From Pseudomonadota bacterium (GTDB taxonomy: Bacteria; Pseudomonadota; Alphaproteobacteria; Sphingomonadales; Sphingomonadaceae), in the NCBI GenBank assembly GCA_023427285.1, contig JAEZBH010000059.1, forward strand, positions 1 through 6,516: a stretch of DNA of 6,516 bases, in the 5' to 3' direction. Below the pieces are notes generated by a model that worked only from the letters and a program-made list of their open reading frames with translations, did not search any database and was not told the origin of the DNA. This document shows positions 1-6,168 of the stretch, piece after piece; within the stretch, counting starts at the first letter, position 1; each line of letters begins with the position of its first letter. The translations under genes were made by a program, and so were the position numbers.

Positions 1-292
1 CGCCCACCGCAATCACGATCGTGCCCGGCTCGCACACTTCGGCGAGCGCGTTGATATCTCCCAGCGGATCAACGCACTCCGACAGATCGACCAAGAGGAT
101 CTGGGGCGAGGCGTTGACGGACAGGGCCTGAACCGCGTTGGGCAGACCGCCCCGGTGAATCTTCTCCGGCAGCCAGCCCATGTCGAGAACAGTGTTCTTC
201 AAGACTTCGGCGGTTGCATCATCCGAGACGAACGCCGCGAACATATCGCGCGGCGCATCCGTGAAGCGCTTTGATGGCAAAGGGGCATTCAT
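1..292 (-). CDS. cpaE: CpaE/TadZ pilus assembly protein, N-terminal part (runs off left edge)
   Basis: This is the 5' part of a gene, with 97 complete codons visible from the ATG at 292; the rest lies beyond the left edge. The visible residues form the receiver-like N-terminal domain of CpaE/TadZ. Recognizable pieces are AFVSDDATAEVLKNTV (20-35), GGLPNAVQALSV (48-59), ILLVDLSECVDPL (65-77) with Asp69 near the usual phospho-acceptor position, and INALAEVCEPGTIVIAVG (80-97). In the family this domain precedes a MinD/ParA-like ATPase domain that places the Tad pilus machine, often at a cell pole; that domain is not visible here. The gene follows cpaD after 26 nt, in the usual Cpa order. A purine-rich AGGAAGCGGGAA stretch precedes the ATG and can serve as ribosome binding site. 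Identity is strong. Whether Asp69 is phosphorylated is unknown. Confidence 0.9.
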   Translation of the reverse strand, partial: MNAPLPSKRFTDAPRDMFAAFVSDDATAEVLKNTVLDMGWLPEKIHRGGLPNAVQALSVNASPQILLVDLSECVDPLGDINALAEVCEPGTIVIAVG

Positions 293-318
293 TATCGTGG
301 TTCCCGCTTCCTGACCGA

Positions 319-984
319 TTATTTGCCGGAGGTGGTGCTGGTTTTGGCCAGCTCCTTCTCGAAGCCTGTCGGTACACGGCGTTGCCAGTGATCGTGGTTC
401 TTGGTGATATCGGCCGCGCTTTGTCCGGCGTAGTCCTGACCCTCGGCCAGATCTCTCGGATTGGCGACCATCACGGCCAGATTGCTGTTGACCGCGCAGC
501 CGTAATTGCTGTGCGTGGAAGCATTCATGTTCCCGTGGGGGCTGGAGCTCCAGTCAGGGCAGGCCGGCGGGGTCGCCTGTGAGCGCACAATCCACAGACG
601 CGCCGTGCCTTCGGCCATTGCCGCAGTGGCCGGGGGCAGCGAACTGGACAGCTGGCCGCCGCTGCGCAGCACAATGGAATTCACGGCGGCGCGCCGGGCA
701 TCCCGGCCTTGCGGGTTGGGATCATCGAGCATCAGCTGATCGCCAGCGCCGAGTGCCATGCTGGCGAGGAACGCCTGAAGGCTGGCGGCATCGCTCGCGG
801 CAAGGCTGTCATTGGACTGGAAGGCAATGTCGCGGGTGAGGGCCTGGGTCGAGACCACCGGGGTCTTGACCGAGGAGAGGCCGGTGTTCGTGCCGCACGC
901 AGCAAGTCCGCAGGCAACGCCCATGAGGGCTCCCGTCAGCGCGATGCGCTTGAGGGCCGGAGCAAATGCGGTTGCGCCAATCAT
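319..984 (-). CDS. cpaD: CpaD pilus assembly lipoprotein (Tad/Flp pilus)
   Basis: A 221-residue lipoprotein of the CpaD family, which works with the secretin CpaC at the outer membrane in Tad pilus assembly. The N terminus is a lipoprotein signal: a basic stretch (K12, R13), a hydrophobic segment, and a lipobox LAAC ending at Cys30. Residue 31 is Gly, which does not signal inner-membrane retention. The family signature lies in the C-terminal half: CPDW at 142-145, then NYGCAVNSNLA (160-170) and the MVANPRDL stretch (172-179). The conserved Cys142 and Cys163 could form a disulfide, which is an inference. The start ATG overlaps the cpaC stop as ATGA, and GGGAG sits 7 nt upstream of it inside cpaC, so translational coupling is likely. 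The short Ser/Thr-rich tail (KTSTTSGK) is unremarkable. The length is normal for the family. Confidence 0.93.
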   Translation of the reverse strand: MIGATAFAPALKRIALTGALMGVACGLAACGTNTGLSSVKTPVVSTQALTRDIAFQSNDSLAASDAASLQAFLASMALGAGDQLMLDDPNPQGRDARRAAVNSIVLRSGGQLSSSLPPATAAMAEGTARLWIVRSQATPPACPDWSSSPHGNMNASTHSNYGCAVNSNLAVMVANPRDLAEGQDYAGQSAADITKNHDHWQRRVPTGFEKELAKTSTTSGK

Positions 985-2417
985 TGCGCGTCTCCCTGGA
1001 ATGAGAAGCCCGGAGCGGTCTGGGTCTGGCTGGTTTGCGCGCCGGATGCGGGGGCGGCGGGCGCCTTGCTCTGGCTGAAGCTCTTACCGAGCAGCCAGCG
1101 CTCAAGGTCGCTCGGCGCCTTGTAGCCGTCGGTCGGCAGGCGGATGTCCTTGGCGTCAACCGGCGTGACCAGATACGGGGTGACGATAATCACCAGCTCG
1201 GTCTCGTTGCGGCGGAAGCTGTCGGAGCGGAACAGCGCGCCCAGAATGGGCAGATCGCCCAGCACCGGCACTTTCGTGACGTCCTGACCCGTGTTGTTGC
1301 GCAGCAGGCCTGCGATCATGAAGCTCTGGCCAGAGCCAAGCTCGACCGTGGTTTCAGCCCGGCGCGTGGTGAGGCCGGGAATACTGATGCCGTTGACGGT
1401 GATGGAGCCCGCCTGGCTGAGTTCGCTCACTTCCGGGCGCACGCGCAGGGTGATGCGATTGTTGCTCATGACGGTGGGCGTGAAGGCGAGGCCAACGCCG
1501 TACTGCTTGTATTCGATGAGCACGCGGCCATCTTCGGCAGGCATGGGAATGGCGAACTCGCCGCCGGCAAGGAAGCTGGCCATTTCGCCCGAAAGCGCGG
1601 TCAGGTTCGGCTCGGCCAGAATGCTGACGAGGCCTTCTTCTGCCATGGCGTCGATGGCGGCGGCGGCGTTCAGGCCGAACAGATTGCCCGCAAAACCAAT
1701 GGTGTTGGTGCCCTCAGGTTTCAGGAACGTGTAGGTTCGCGTGACGGGGTCGATGTCGATGGCATTGCGGCCTTGCCACAGACCGAACAGAAAGCCGCCG
1801 GTTTGGTCGTACGTTGCGATGTTGACGCCGACTTCCTTCAGAAGCGAGCGGCTGACCTCGGCAATCTTGACCTGAAGGTTCACCTGCACCGGGGTGGCGG
1901 TTTGAACCTTGTTGATGACCACCTGCTTGTCACCGAGCAGCTGCTTGACCAGACGCTCGGACTCGGCAACCGCCTCAGGAGAGGGGGCAACGCCGGAGAG
2001 CATGATCATGCCGTTGAACGGCTCGGCAGTGATGTTCGCGTTGGGCAGGGCGGCCTTCAGCAGGCTGCGCACCTGTTCGATGTTGCTTGTGACCTGCACG
2101 CTGGCCGAATAGATCACGCGATCTGCGCTATCCATGGCGTACAGCGTGGTCTCGCCCGCGCCGACACCCAGAACATAAACGAGATGCGGCGAGCGCACCT
2201 GCACGTCTGCGATTTTCGGATCGGCAATAAAGACGCTGGTGGCAGGGCGCTCAAGGCGCACCAGAGTGCCCTTGCTGACCGAGACGGTGAGCGCGCTCTG
2301 CGCCGTCTGAACGGCGGCGGCCTGCGCAAAGGCGGGCGTTGCATTGCTTGCAAGAGTGAGACCGCCCAGGGCCAGCGCAGTGGCAAAAGCGGTGCGAATG
2401 GAACGGCTGGCACGCAT
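981..2417 (-). CDS. cpaC: CpaC (RcpA) outer-membrane secretin of the Tad/Flp pilus
   Basis: A 478-residue type II/IV-type secretin forming the outer-membrane pore through which the Flp pilus exits. In order: a Sec signal peptide with likely cleavage after AFA (29-31); a pilus-type secretin N domain (about 42-110) containing SVFIADPKIADVQV (61-74); a BON-like domain (about 112-172) containing GMIMLSGVAPSPEAV (136-150); and the secretin core (about 178-418). The core contains ILAEPNLTALSG (266-277) and the secretin signature VPVLGDLPILGALF (383-396), followed by ETELVIIVTPYLV. The last 30 residues are a Ser/Gln/Ala-rich tail. The frame is open as far as 2543, but the ATG at 2417 is preferred: the signal peptide begins there, GGAG lies 9 nt upstream, and it sits one base after the cpaB stop. 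The longer form would encode an Ala/Arg-rich leader overlapping cpaB. cpaD overlaps the 3' end by 4 nt. Confidence 0.95.
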   Translation of the reverse strand: MRASRSIRTAFATALALGGLTLASNATPAFAQAAAVQTAQSALTVSVSKGTLVRLERPATSVFIADPKIADVQVRSPHLVYVLGVGAGETTLYAMDSADRVIYSASVQVTSNIEQVRSLLKAALPNANITAEPFNGMIMLSGVAPSPEAVAESERLVKQLLGDKQVVINKVQTATPVQVNLQVKIAEVSRSLLKEVGVNIATYDQTGGFLFGLWQGRNAIDIDPVTRTYTFLKPEGTNTIGFAGNLFGLNAAAAIDAMAEEGLVSILAEPNLTALSGEMASFLAGGEFAIPMPAEDGRVLIEYKQYGVGLAFTPTVMSNNRITLRVRPEVSELSQAGSITVNGISIPGLTTRRAETTVELGSGQSFMIAGLLRNNTGQDVTKVPVLGDLPILGALFRSDSFRRNETELVIIVTPYLVTPVDAKDIRLPTDGYKAPSDLERWLLGKSFSQSKAPAAPASGAQTSQTQTAPGFSFQGDAQ

Positions 2418-2418
2418 G

Positions 2419-3327
2419 TTATTGTGCTCCAGTCTGGGCCACGGAGGCCTCATTGCCGCGTACCACGACCACGACCTGGCTGCGCGGCGCGGATGCCCGT
2501 GCGCTGCTGCTGCCGCCACCGCCGCCCGAGCTGCGGGCGGCATTGGCGAAGCGGGTCACTTCCGACGCGGTGGTATAGGTGGGCGTGGCATCGACCGGCA
2601 TGGCGGCCACGATTTCATCATTTTCGCCAACGGTTTCGCCATTCTCGGCGAGCGGTCGCAGGCTCAGCGAGATGTCGCCAAGCTGCTCCATGACGTTGAT
2701 TTTCTCGACCTGCTTGGGCGTGGCTTCCAGCGTGGCGGTGTTGCCGACCTTGGCCTGACCGGATTCGTTGGCAATGGCCTGGTCAATGGCAAGGACGCGG
2801 ACATTGCGAATGATGGTCTCGGAGACCTTCAGTCGCGGAGCATCGCCCCGTTCCACTTCATGGCTGACGACGAGATCAACGCGGTCGCCGGGGAAAATGA
2901 AGCCGGCAACGCTGGAGGTGGGAGACGTGGACACAGTGACGGCGCGCATGCCCGGCGTCAGGACGGCGGCAAGGAAGCCCCGGTCATTGGGGCCGACCAC
3001 GGCATCCTTGGTCAGCGGCTGTCCGGCGAGGAAGGCATTGCGGACGACCTTGCCGGTCATGTCCGAAATGCTGGCAGAGCCTTCCGGCAGATAAACTTCA
3101 CTTACAGCATCTTCCGGCCACGGCTGCCATTTCAGGTCCTCGGCCAGAAGAATGCGGCCGGTTGGCAGAGGGCGGGCTGCGACCAGAATTTTCTTGTCTG
3201 TCGACTTCTTCACCACTGCTGCGGTCTCAGCGGCCTTGTCGCCCGACATCAGCGAGCGCGCCATGAAGGCTGTGACAACCGCAATCAGCAGGGCTGCGAT
3301 GACTAAAATGAGGCTGCGAACGTTCAT
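2419..3327 (-). CDS. cpaB: CpaB (RcpC) Tad pilus assembly protein
   Basis: A 302-residue CpaB/RcpC family protein, anchored in the inner membrane by one N-terminal segment (about 5-24) with the rest in the periplasm. It belongs to the assembly complex beneath the secretin. Residues 46-110 form a SAF domain (ILVAARPLPTGRIL 47-60, AGQPLTKDAVVGP 101-113). Residues about 118-225 form the RcpC/CpaB domain, with GMRAVTVSTS (126-135) and AGFIFPGDRVDLVVS (141-155). A Gly/Ser-rich linker (266-275, five consecutive Gly) leads to a short C-terminal strand-like segment, VVVVVRGNEAS (285-295). The start at 3327 is supported by a good ribosome binding site, GGAGAGG, ending 5 nt before the ATG. The gene follows cpaA by 30 nt and ends 1 nt before cpaC, so it is part of the same transcript. 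Confidence 0.94.
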   Translation of the reverse strand: MNVRSLILVIAALLIAVVTAFMARSLMSGDKAAETAAVVKKSTDKKILVAARPLPTGRILLAEDLKWQPWPEDAVSEVYLPEGSASISDMTGKVVRNAFLAGQPLTKDAVVGPNDRGFLAAVLTPGMRAVTVSTSPTSSVAGFIFPGDRVDLVVSHEVERGDAPRLKVSETIIRNVRVLAIDQAIANESGQAKVGNTATLEATPKQVEKINVMEQLGDISLSLRPLAENGETVGENDEIVAAMPVDATPTYTTASEVTRFANAARSSGGGGGSSSARASAPRSQVVVVVRGNEASVAQTGAQ

Positions 3328-3357
3328 CCCGTCCTCTCCGGATCTGTATTTTGCTTG

Positions 3358-3840
3358 TTATAGGCCGCAAAAATTAACGATTGGTTCGAGTGCGATTCCA
3401 ATTCCCCCCGCCGCGATGGCAACGCCATACGGCACGGCGCGATTCGCGCTTCCGCGCACCCGCCGGAGAATGAGAATGACCAGAGCCAGTGCGCCGCCGA
3501 ACAGCGCGACGAGATAAAGAAGCTCAAGAATACGGGAGGCAGGACACCAGAGCGCCAGCGCGCCGATCAGCTTCACATCGCCCCCGCCCATGGCGCCAAG
3601 GGCGAACAACAGGGCAAAACCGGCAAAGACCAGAAGCGCAACGCCGATCTGGATGCCCAGCAGCGGCAGAAGCGGCTGGCCGTCGGCAAGGCTGGTTGCC
3701 ACCAGATACGGCGCGGCCAATGCCGCAACGACACTGCACAGGCGATTGGGAATGGTGTACCGCCGGATATCGCCAATTGCGGCGATGACCAGAAGCAGAA
3801 CCAGGATTATGAGAAGTCCGTGTTGAAGTATGTCCCACAT
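3358..3840 (-). CDS. cpaA: CpaA/TadV-type prepilin peptidase (A24 aspartic protease)
   Basis: A 160-residue polytopic membrane protein of peptidase family A24, which processes Flp prepilins at the inner membrane. It carries the two catalytic Asp motifs of the family: Asp24 in GDIRRYTIPNRL (23-34) and Asp88 in GAMGGGDVKLIGAL (82-95), a GxGD-type site. About six hydrophobic segments are visible. It is the short CpaA/TadV form, lacking the N-terminal methyltransferase region of PilD-type enzymes. The frame stays open upstream to about 4935, but that part is the antisense of the neighbouring hydrolase and looks nothing like a prepilin peptidase. I chose ATG 3840 because the hydrophobic N terminus starts there. 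No Shine-Dalgarno precedes it, whereas an in-frame GTG at 3855 has AGG 7 nt upstream, giving a 165-residue protein, so the start is uncertain. It is the first gene of the visible cpa operon. Confidence 0.92.
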   Translation of the reverse strand: MWDILQHGLLIILVLLLVIAAIGDIRRYTIPNRLCSVVAALAAPYLVATSLADGQPLLPLLGIQIGVALLVFAGFALLFALGAMGGGDVKLIGALALWCPASRILELLYLVALFGGALALVILILRRVRGSANRAVPYGVAIAAGGIGIALEPIVNFCGL

Positions 3841-3909
3841 GGAGGGGACGTTCACACGCAAACCTGAAAAAGTCGTAACCGACACAGTACAAGTCACGGA
3901 TACAGGCAG
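3841..3909. promoter_or_regulatory. Divergent intergenic region between cpaA and the hydrolase gene
   Basis: About 69 nt separate the divergent starts of cpaA (minus) and the alpha/beta hydrolase (plus), so promoters for both transcripts are expected here or just inside the flanking genes. I see no convincing sigma70 promoter. A TTCACA at 3851-3856 resembles a plus-strand -35, but the sequence 17 nt downstream (CGTAAC) is a poor -10. On the minus strand TTGTAC (complement of 3887-3892) has no clear -10 partner. No full CtrA site (TTAA-N7-TTAAC) is present, although CtrA controls pilA in Caulobacter. The call rests on gene orientation rather than on a motif. Confidence 0.4.
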
Positions 3910-4914
3910 ATGCAGCACGCTTCCTCCGGCAACAGCCTTGCTCTTGGCGGCTCCGCGTTCGGGCGCAGGACGTTCGGCGCGCGCGCGCTGCTGCGAGACT
4001 GGCGGGCCCCGGACGGTTGGCCGCTGCGCACGATGACCAGCCTGCCCGAAGGCGCTGCCCGCGGCACCATCGTTTTCCTGAACGGTCGGGCGGACTTCAT
4101 CGAGAAGTATCTGGAAAGCTACGGCGCGTTTCTCGATTGGGGGTATGGCGTGGCAACGCTTGACTGGCGCGGGCAGGGGCTCTCGGGTCGTCTGGGCGAT
4201 CATCCGCACAAGGGCCACCAGACGGACTTTGATACGCTGGTGCGCGATCTGGCCGGCTGGATTGACGATCTGGCCAGGGAAATGCCGCAGCCGCTTTATC
4301 TGGTGGCGCATTCCATGGGCGCTCACATCGCGCTGCGCTATCTGGCGGAGCACCCCGGCATCATTTCCCGCGCGGTGCTCTTGGCCCCCATGTTCGGCAT
4401 TCGAACGGGCGGAATTCCAAGTCCGGTGACAAAGCGTCTGGCCCGCTGGCTCGTGAACCGCGGGCAGGCCGGAGAATTCGCGCCGACCCAGAAGCCGCAC
4501 GGGTCCTGGCAAAGCTCGCCGCTGCGCCAGAACGCGCTGACGAGCGATCTTGAGCGCTTTGCCGATGAGGTGTGGTGGACCCAGAGTAATCCGGCGCTGA
4601 TGTTGGGCGGGGTGACGAACGGCTGGCTCAATGCCGCCTTTCAGTCTCTTGATCGGCTCCATGCGCCCGGCTACCTGCAAGCCGTGAAAACGCCGGTCCT
4701 CATTCTTGTGCCCGAGCTGGAGCAGGTCGTTGACCCGGTGGCGGCGCGTCACGTGGCAGCGCAGCTGCCGAACTGCCGCCTTGCGGTTATTTCGGGCGGC
4801 CGCCATGAACTGCTGCGCGAGGCGGACACGGTGCGGCAGGAAACGCTGGCGCACGTTCGAGCAGCGATTGAAGGGGCCAAGGGCGCAGGCGCGGAAGGAC
4901 CGGTGCATGACTGA
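3910..4914 (+). CDS. Alpha/beta hydrolase, PldB-like (lysophospholipase/monoacylglycerol lipase type)
   Basis: A 334-residue serine hydrolase of the alpha/beta fold, closest in motif pattern to the PldB (lysophospholipase L2) and monoacylglycerol lipase group. The oxyanion region is FLNGRADFIEKYLE (56-69), followed by TLDWRGQGLSGR (83-94). The nucleophile elbow is AHSMG with Ser135, an A-x-S-x-G variant of GxSxG. The likely acid is Asp275 (VVDP) and the likely base His299 (SGGRHELLRE). A cap region spans about 170-250. No signal peptide or membrane segment is seen, so it is probably cytosolic. The start is firm: an in-frame TGA lies 45 nt upstream with no other start codon between. A weak GGA or AGG precedes the ATG. 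The gene is divergent from cpaA, and its 3' end overlaps the following dehydrogenase by 8 nt. The natural substrate cannot be read from the sequence. Confidence 0.88.
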   Translation: MQHASSGNSLALGGSAFGRRTFGARALLRDWRAPDGWPLRTMTSLPEGAARGTIVFLNGRADFIEKYLESYGAFLDWGYGVATLDWRGQGLSGRLGDHPHKGHQTDFDTLVRDLAGWIDDLAREMPQPLYLVAHSMGAHIALRYLAEHPGIISRAVLLAPMFGIRTGGIPSPVTKRLARWLVNRGQAGEFAPTQKPHGSWQSSPLRQNALTSDLERFADEVWWTQSNPALMLGGVTNGWLNAAFQSLDRLHAPGYLQAVKTPVLILVPELEQVVDPVAARHVAAQLPNCRLAVISGGRHELLREADTVRQETLAHVRAAIEGAKGAGAEGPVHD

Positions 4915-6028
4915 GCAGTATGACGTCGTCATCATCGGCGCGGGTATTGGCGGCGCCGCTCTTGCTGCGCATCTGGGCGAGACTGTGAAGGCGGCGATTC
5001 TGGAAGCCGAACCCTTTACCGGCTACCACACGTCGGGGCGCTCTGCGGCGTTCTATGCGGAATCCTACGGCGGTCCGGCAGTGCAGCCGCTGACCCGTGC
5101 ATCGCTTCCCTTTTTCCTGTCTGCCAGCGCCGATACCGGCGAGGACTGGCTCGGAGTGCAGCGGGGCGCGCTCTATGTTGCGCAGGCTGGGCAGGGCGAG
5201 GCGTTGCATCGCAAGCGGGCGCTCTATCCATCCGTGGAGATGGAGGTGATCGGACCGGAGGAGGTGGCTCTTCGCGCGCCGATGCTGCGCCCGGCTTGGC
5301 AGGCTGCCGGACTGTGGGAACCGGGCGTGCGCGATATTAATACCGCGACCATGCATCAGGCGTTTCTGCGCACATTCAAGCGCAATGGCGGCGTGCTGAA
5401 AACCGGCTGGCGCGTCACGTCGCTGGCACAGGATGCCAACGGCTGGCGGATTGGGTCTGACGGCGCGGAGATACAGGCGCGCATCCTTGTCAACGCGGCG
5501 GGCGCGTGGGCGGATGAACTGGCGCAGCTTGCCGGAATTGCCCCTATCGGCCTTGTGCCGATGCGGCGCACGCTCGTGGTGCTGCGGGTGCCATCAGAGG
5601 AATACCGGGCGGATGCGCCGCTGGTTCTGGATGTGGACGAGAGTTTCTATTTCAAGCCGGATGCGGGCACTTACTGGGTCTCGCCGCATGATGAGACGCC
5701 CTCTGCGCCGTGCGATGCGCAGCCGGAAGAACTGGACGTCGCCATTGCGCTTGATCGGCTTGAACAGGCAACGACGCTGACGATCGCGCGGCCCGAGCGC
5801 AGCTGGGCGGGGCTGCGCACCTTCGCGCCCGATCGTGCGCCGGTTTATGGCTTCGAGCCGACCGCCTCCGGCTTCTTCTGGTGCGCGGGGCAGGGCGGCT
5901 TTGGCATGCAGACCGCTCCCGCTGCCGGCCTGTTGTGCGCCAGCCTCATACGGGGCGAGAGGGTGCCGGAGGATCTTGGTGCGGCTGGCGTCGTGGCGGC
6001 GGATTACAGTCCGGCACGCTTCCGATAA
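4907..6028 (+). CDS. FAD-dependent oxidoreductase, DAO family, D-arginine dehydrogenase-like
   Basis: A 373-residue flavoprotein of the D-amino-acid oxidase (DAO) fold. The dinucleotide-binding motif is VVIIGAGIGG (7-16), with Glu33 at the end of the second strand. GYHTSGRSAAFY (39-50), VNAAGAWADELA (195-206), VDESFYFKPDAG (243-254), RPERSWAGLRTF (295-306) and GQGGFGMQTAPA (328-339) match the pattern I recall for Pseudomonas DauA-type D-arginine dehydrogenase, and the length is also similar. Such enzymes oxidize amino acids to imino acids and pass electrons to the respiratory chain. Arg221, Tyr248 and Arg304 fit the carboxylate-binding site. A residue that binds the arginine guanidinium in DauA appears replaced here, so the substrate is probably not D-arginine. 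No signal peptide is seen. The start at 4907 has AAGGA 7 nt upstream and overlaps the hydrolase stop. The frame is open further upstream, but that part lies inside the hydrolase gene. Confidence 0.88.
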   Translation: MTEQYDVVIIGAGIGGAALAAHLGETVKAAILEAEPFTGYHTSGRSAAFYAESYGGPAVQPLTRASLPFFLSASADTGEDWLGVQRGALYVAQAGQGEALHRKRALYPSVEMEVIGPEEVALRAPMLRPAWQAAGLWEPGVRDINTATMHQAFLRTFKRNGGVLKTGWRVTSLAQDANGWRIGSDGAEIQARILVNAAGAWADELAQLAGIAPIGLVPMRRTLVVLRVPSEEYRADAPLVLDVDESFYFKPDAGTYWVSPHDETPSAPCDAQPEELDVAIALDRLEQATTLTIARPERSWAGLRTFAPDRAPVYGFEPTASGFFWCAGQGGFGMQTAPAAGLLCASLIRGERVPEDLGAAGVVAADYSPARFR

Positions 6029-6084
6029 GCGATCAGGAAATATTCGGAATACATTGCGGGGGGCATCAATCAGGGGGCCCTCAT
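6029..6084. other. Short noncoding spacer after the dehydrogenase gene
   Basis: This 56-nt stretch lies between the dehydrogenase stop and the shared terminator. It holds no coding frame I can support and no recognizable motif, apart from a short GC-rich palindromic piece (GGGCCC) near 6075-6080. It is best read as the 3' untranslated end of the hydrolase-dehydrogenase transcript. Confidence 0.5.
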
Positions 6085-6121
6085 AAAAAAACACCGGCCA
6101 GAATTGTCTGACCGGTGTTTT
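6085..6121 (-). terminator. Intrinsic terminator of mscL, possibly bidirectional
   Basis: Arms at 6088-6102 and 6107-6121 form a 15-bp stem around a 4-nt loop (ATTG at 6103-6106). The core is ACACCGG paired with CCGGTGT. In minus-strand RNA the single non-Watson-Crick position is a G-U wobble, and the stem runs into seven U (complement of 6085-6091), a textbook rho-independent terminator for mscL. Read on the plus strand, the same position becomes a C-A mismatch and only four U (6118-6121) follow, so termination of the dehydrogenase transcript would be weaker. It sits between two convergent genes. Confidence 0.88.
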
Positions 6122-6168
6122 CCTGTTCAGGGCCGAAGGGGAAAATCCCTCCGTAATCCTTGCAAGGC

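Noticed and set aside
2418..2543. Upstream start for cpaC giving a 520-residue protein
   Set aside because: It would overlap cpaB by over 120 nt and put an Ala/Arg-rich leader before a good signal peptide that begins at the ATG at 2417, which has its own ribosome binding site.
1035..2693. Long plus-strand open frame (552 codons) opposite cpaC and part of cpaB
   Set aside because: It is antisense to a clearly identified secretin gene. Its translation is His/Arg/Gly-rich with no recognizable domain, typical of the open antisense frames of GC-rich genes.
2344..3306. Plus-strand open frame (320 codons) opposite cpaB
   Set aside because: It is antisense to cpaB, has low-complexity composition and no family resemblance, so it is a codon-bias shadow.
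3374..3379. TTAACG resembling a CtrA half-site
   Set aside because: It lies within the 3' coding end of cpaA and has no second TTAA half at the required spacing.
3830..4036. Small plus-strand open frame (68 codons) across the divergent spacer
   Set aside because: It runs in another frame into the hydrolase gene, has no suitable ribosome binding site and no recognizable motif. The GGAGGGG at 3841 is not followed by a start codon at usable distance.
3841..4935. Upstream extension of the cpaA frame
   Set aside because: The frame stays open by chance through the antisense of the hydrolase gene. The extra 365 residues are His/Arg/Gln-rich and unlike any prepilin peptidase N terminus.
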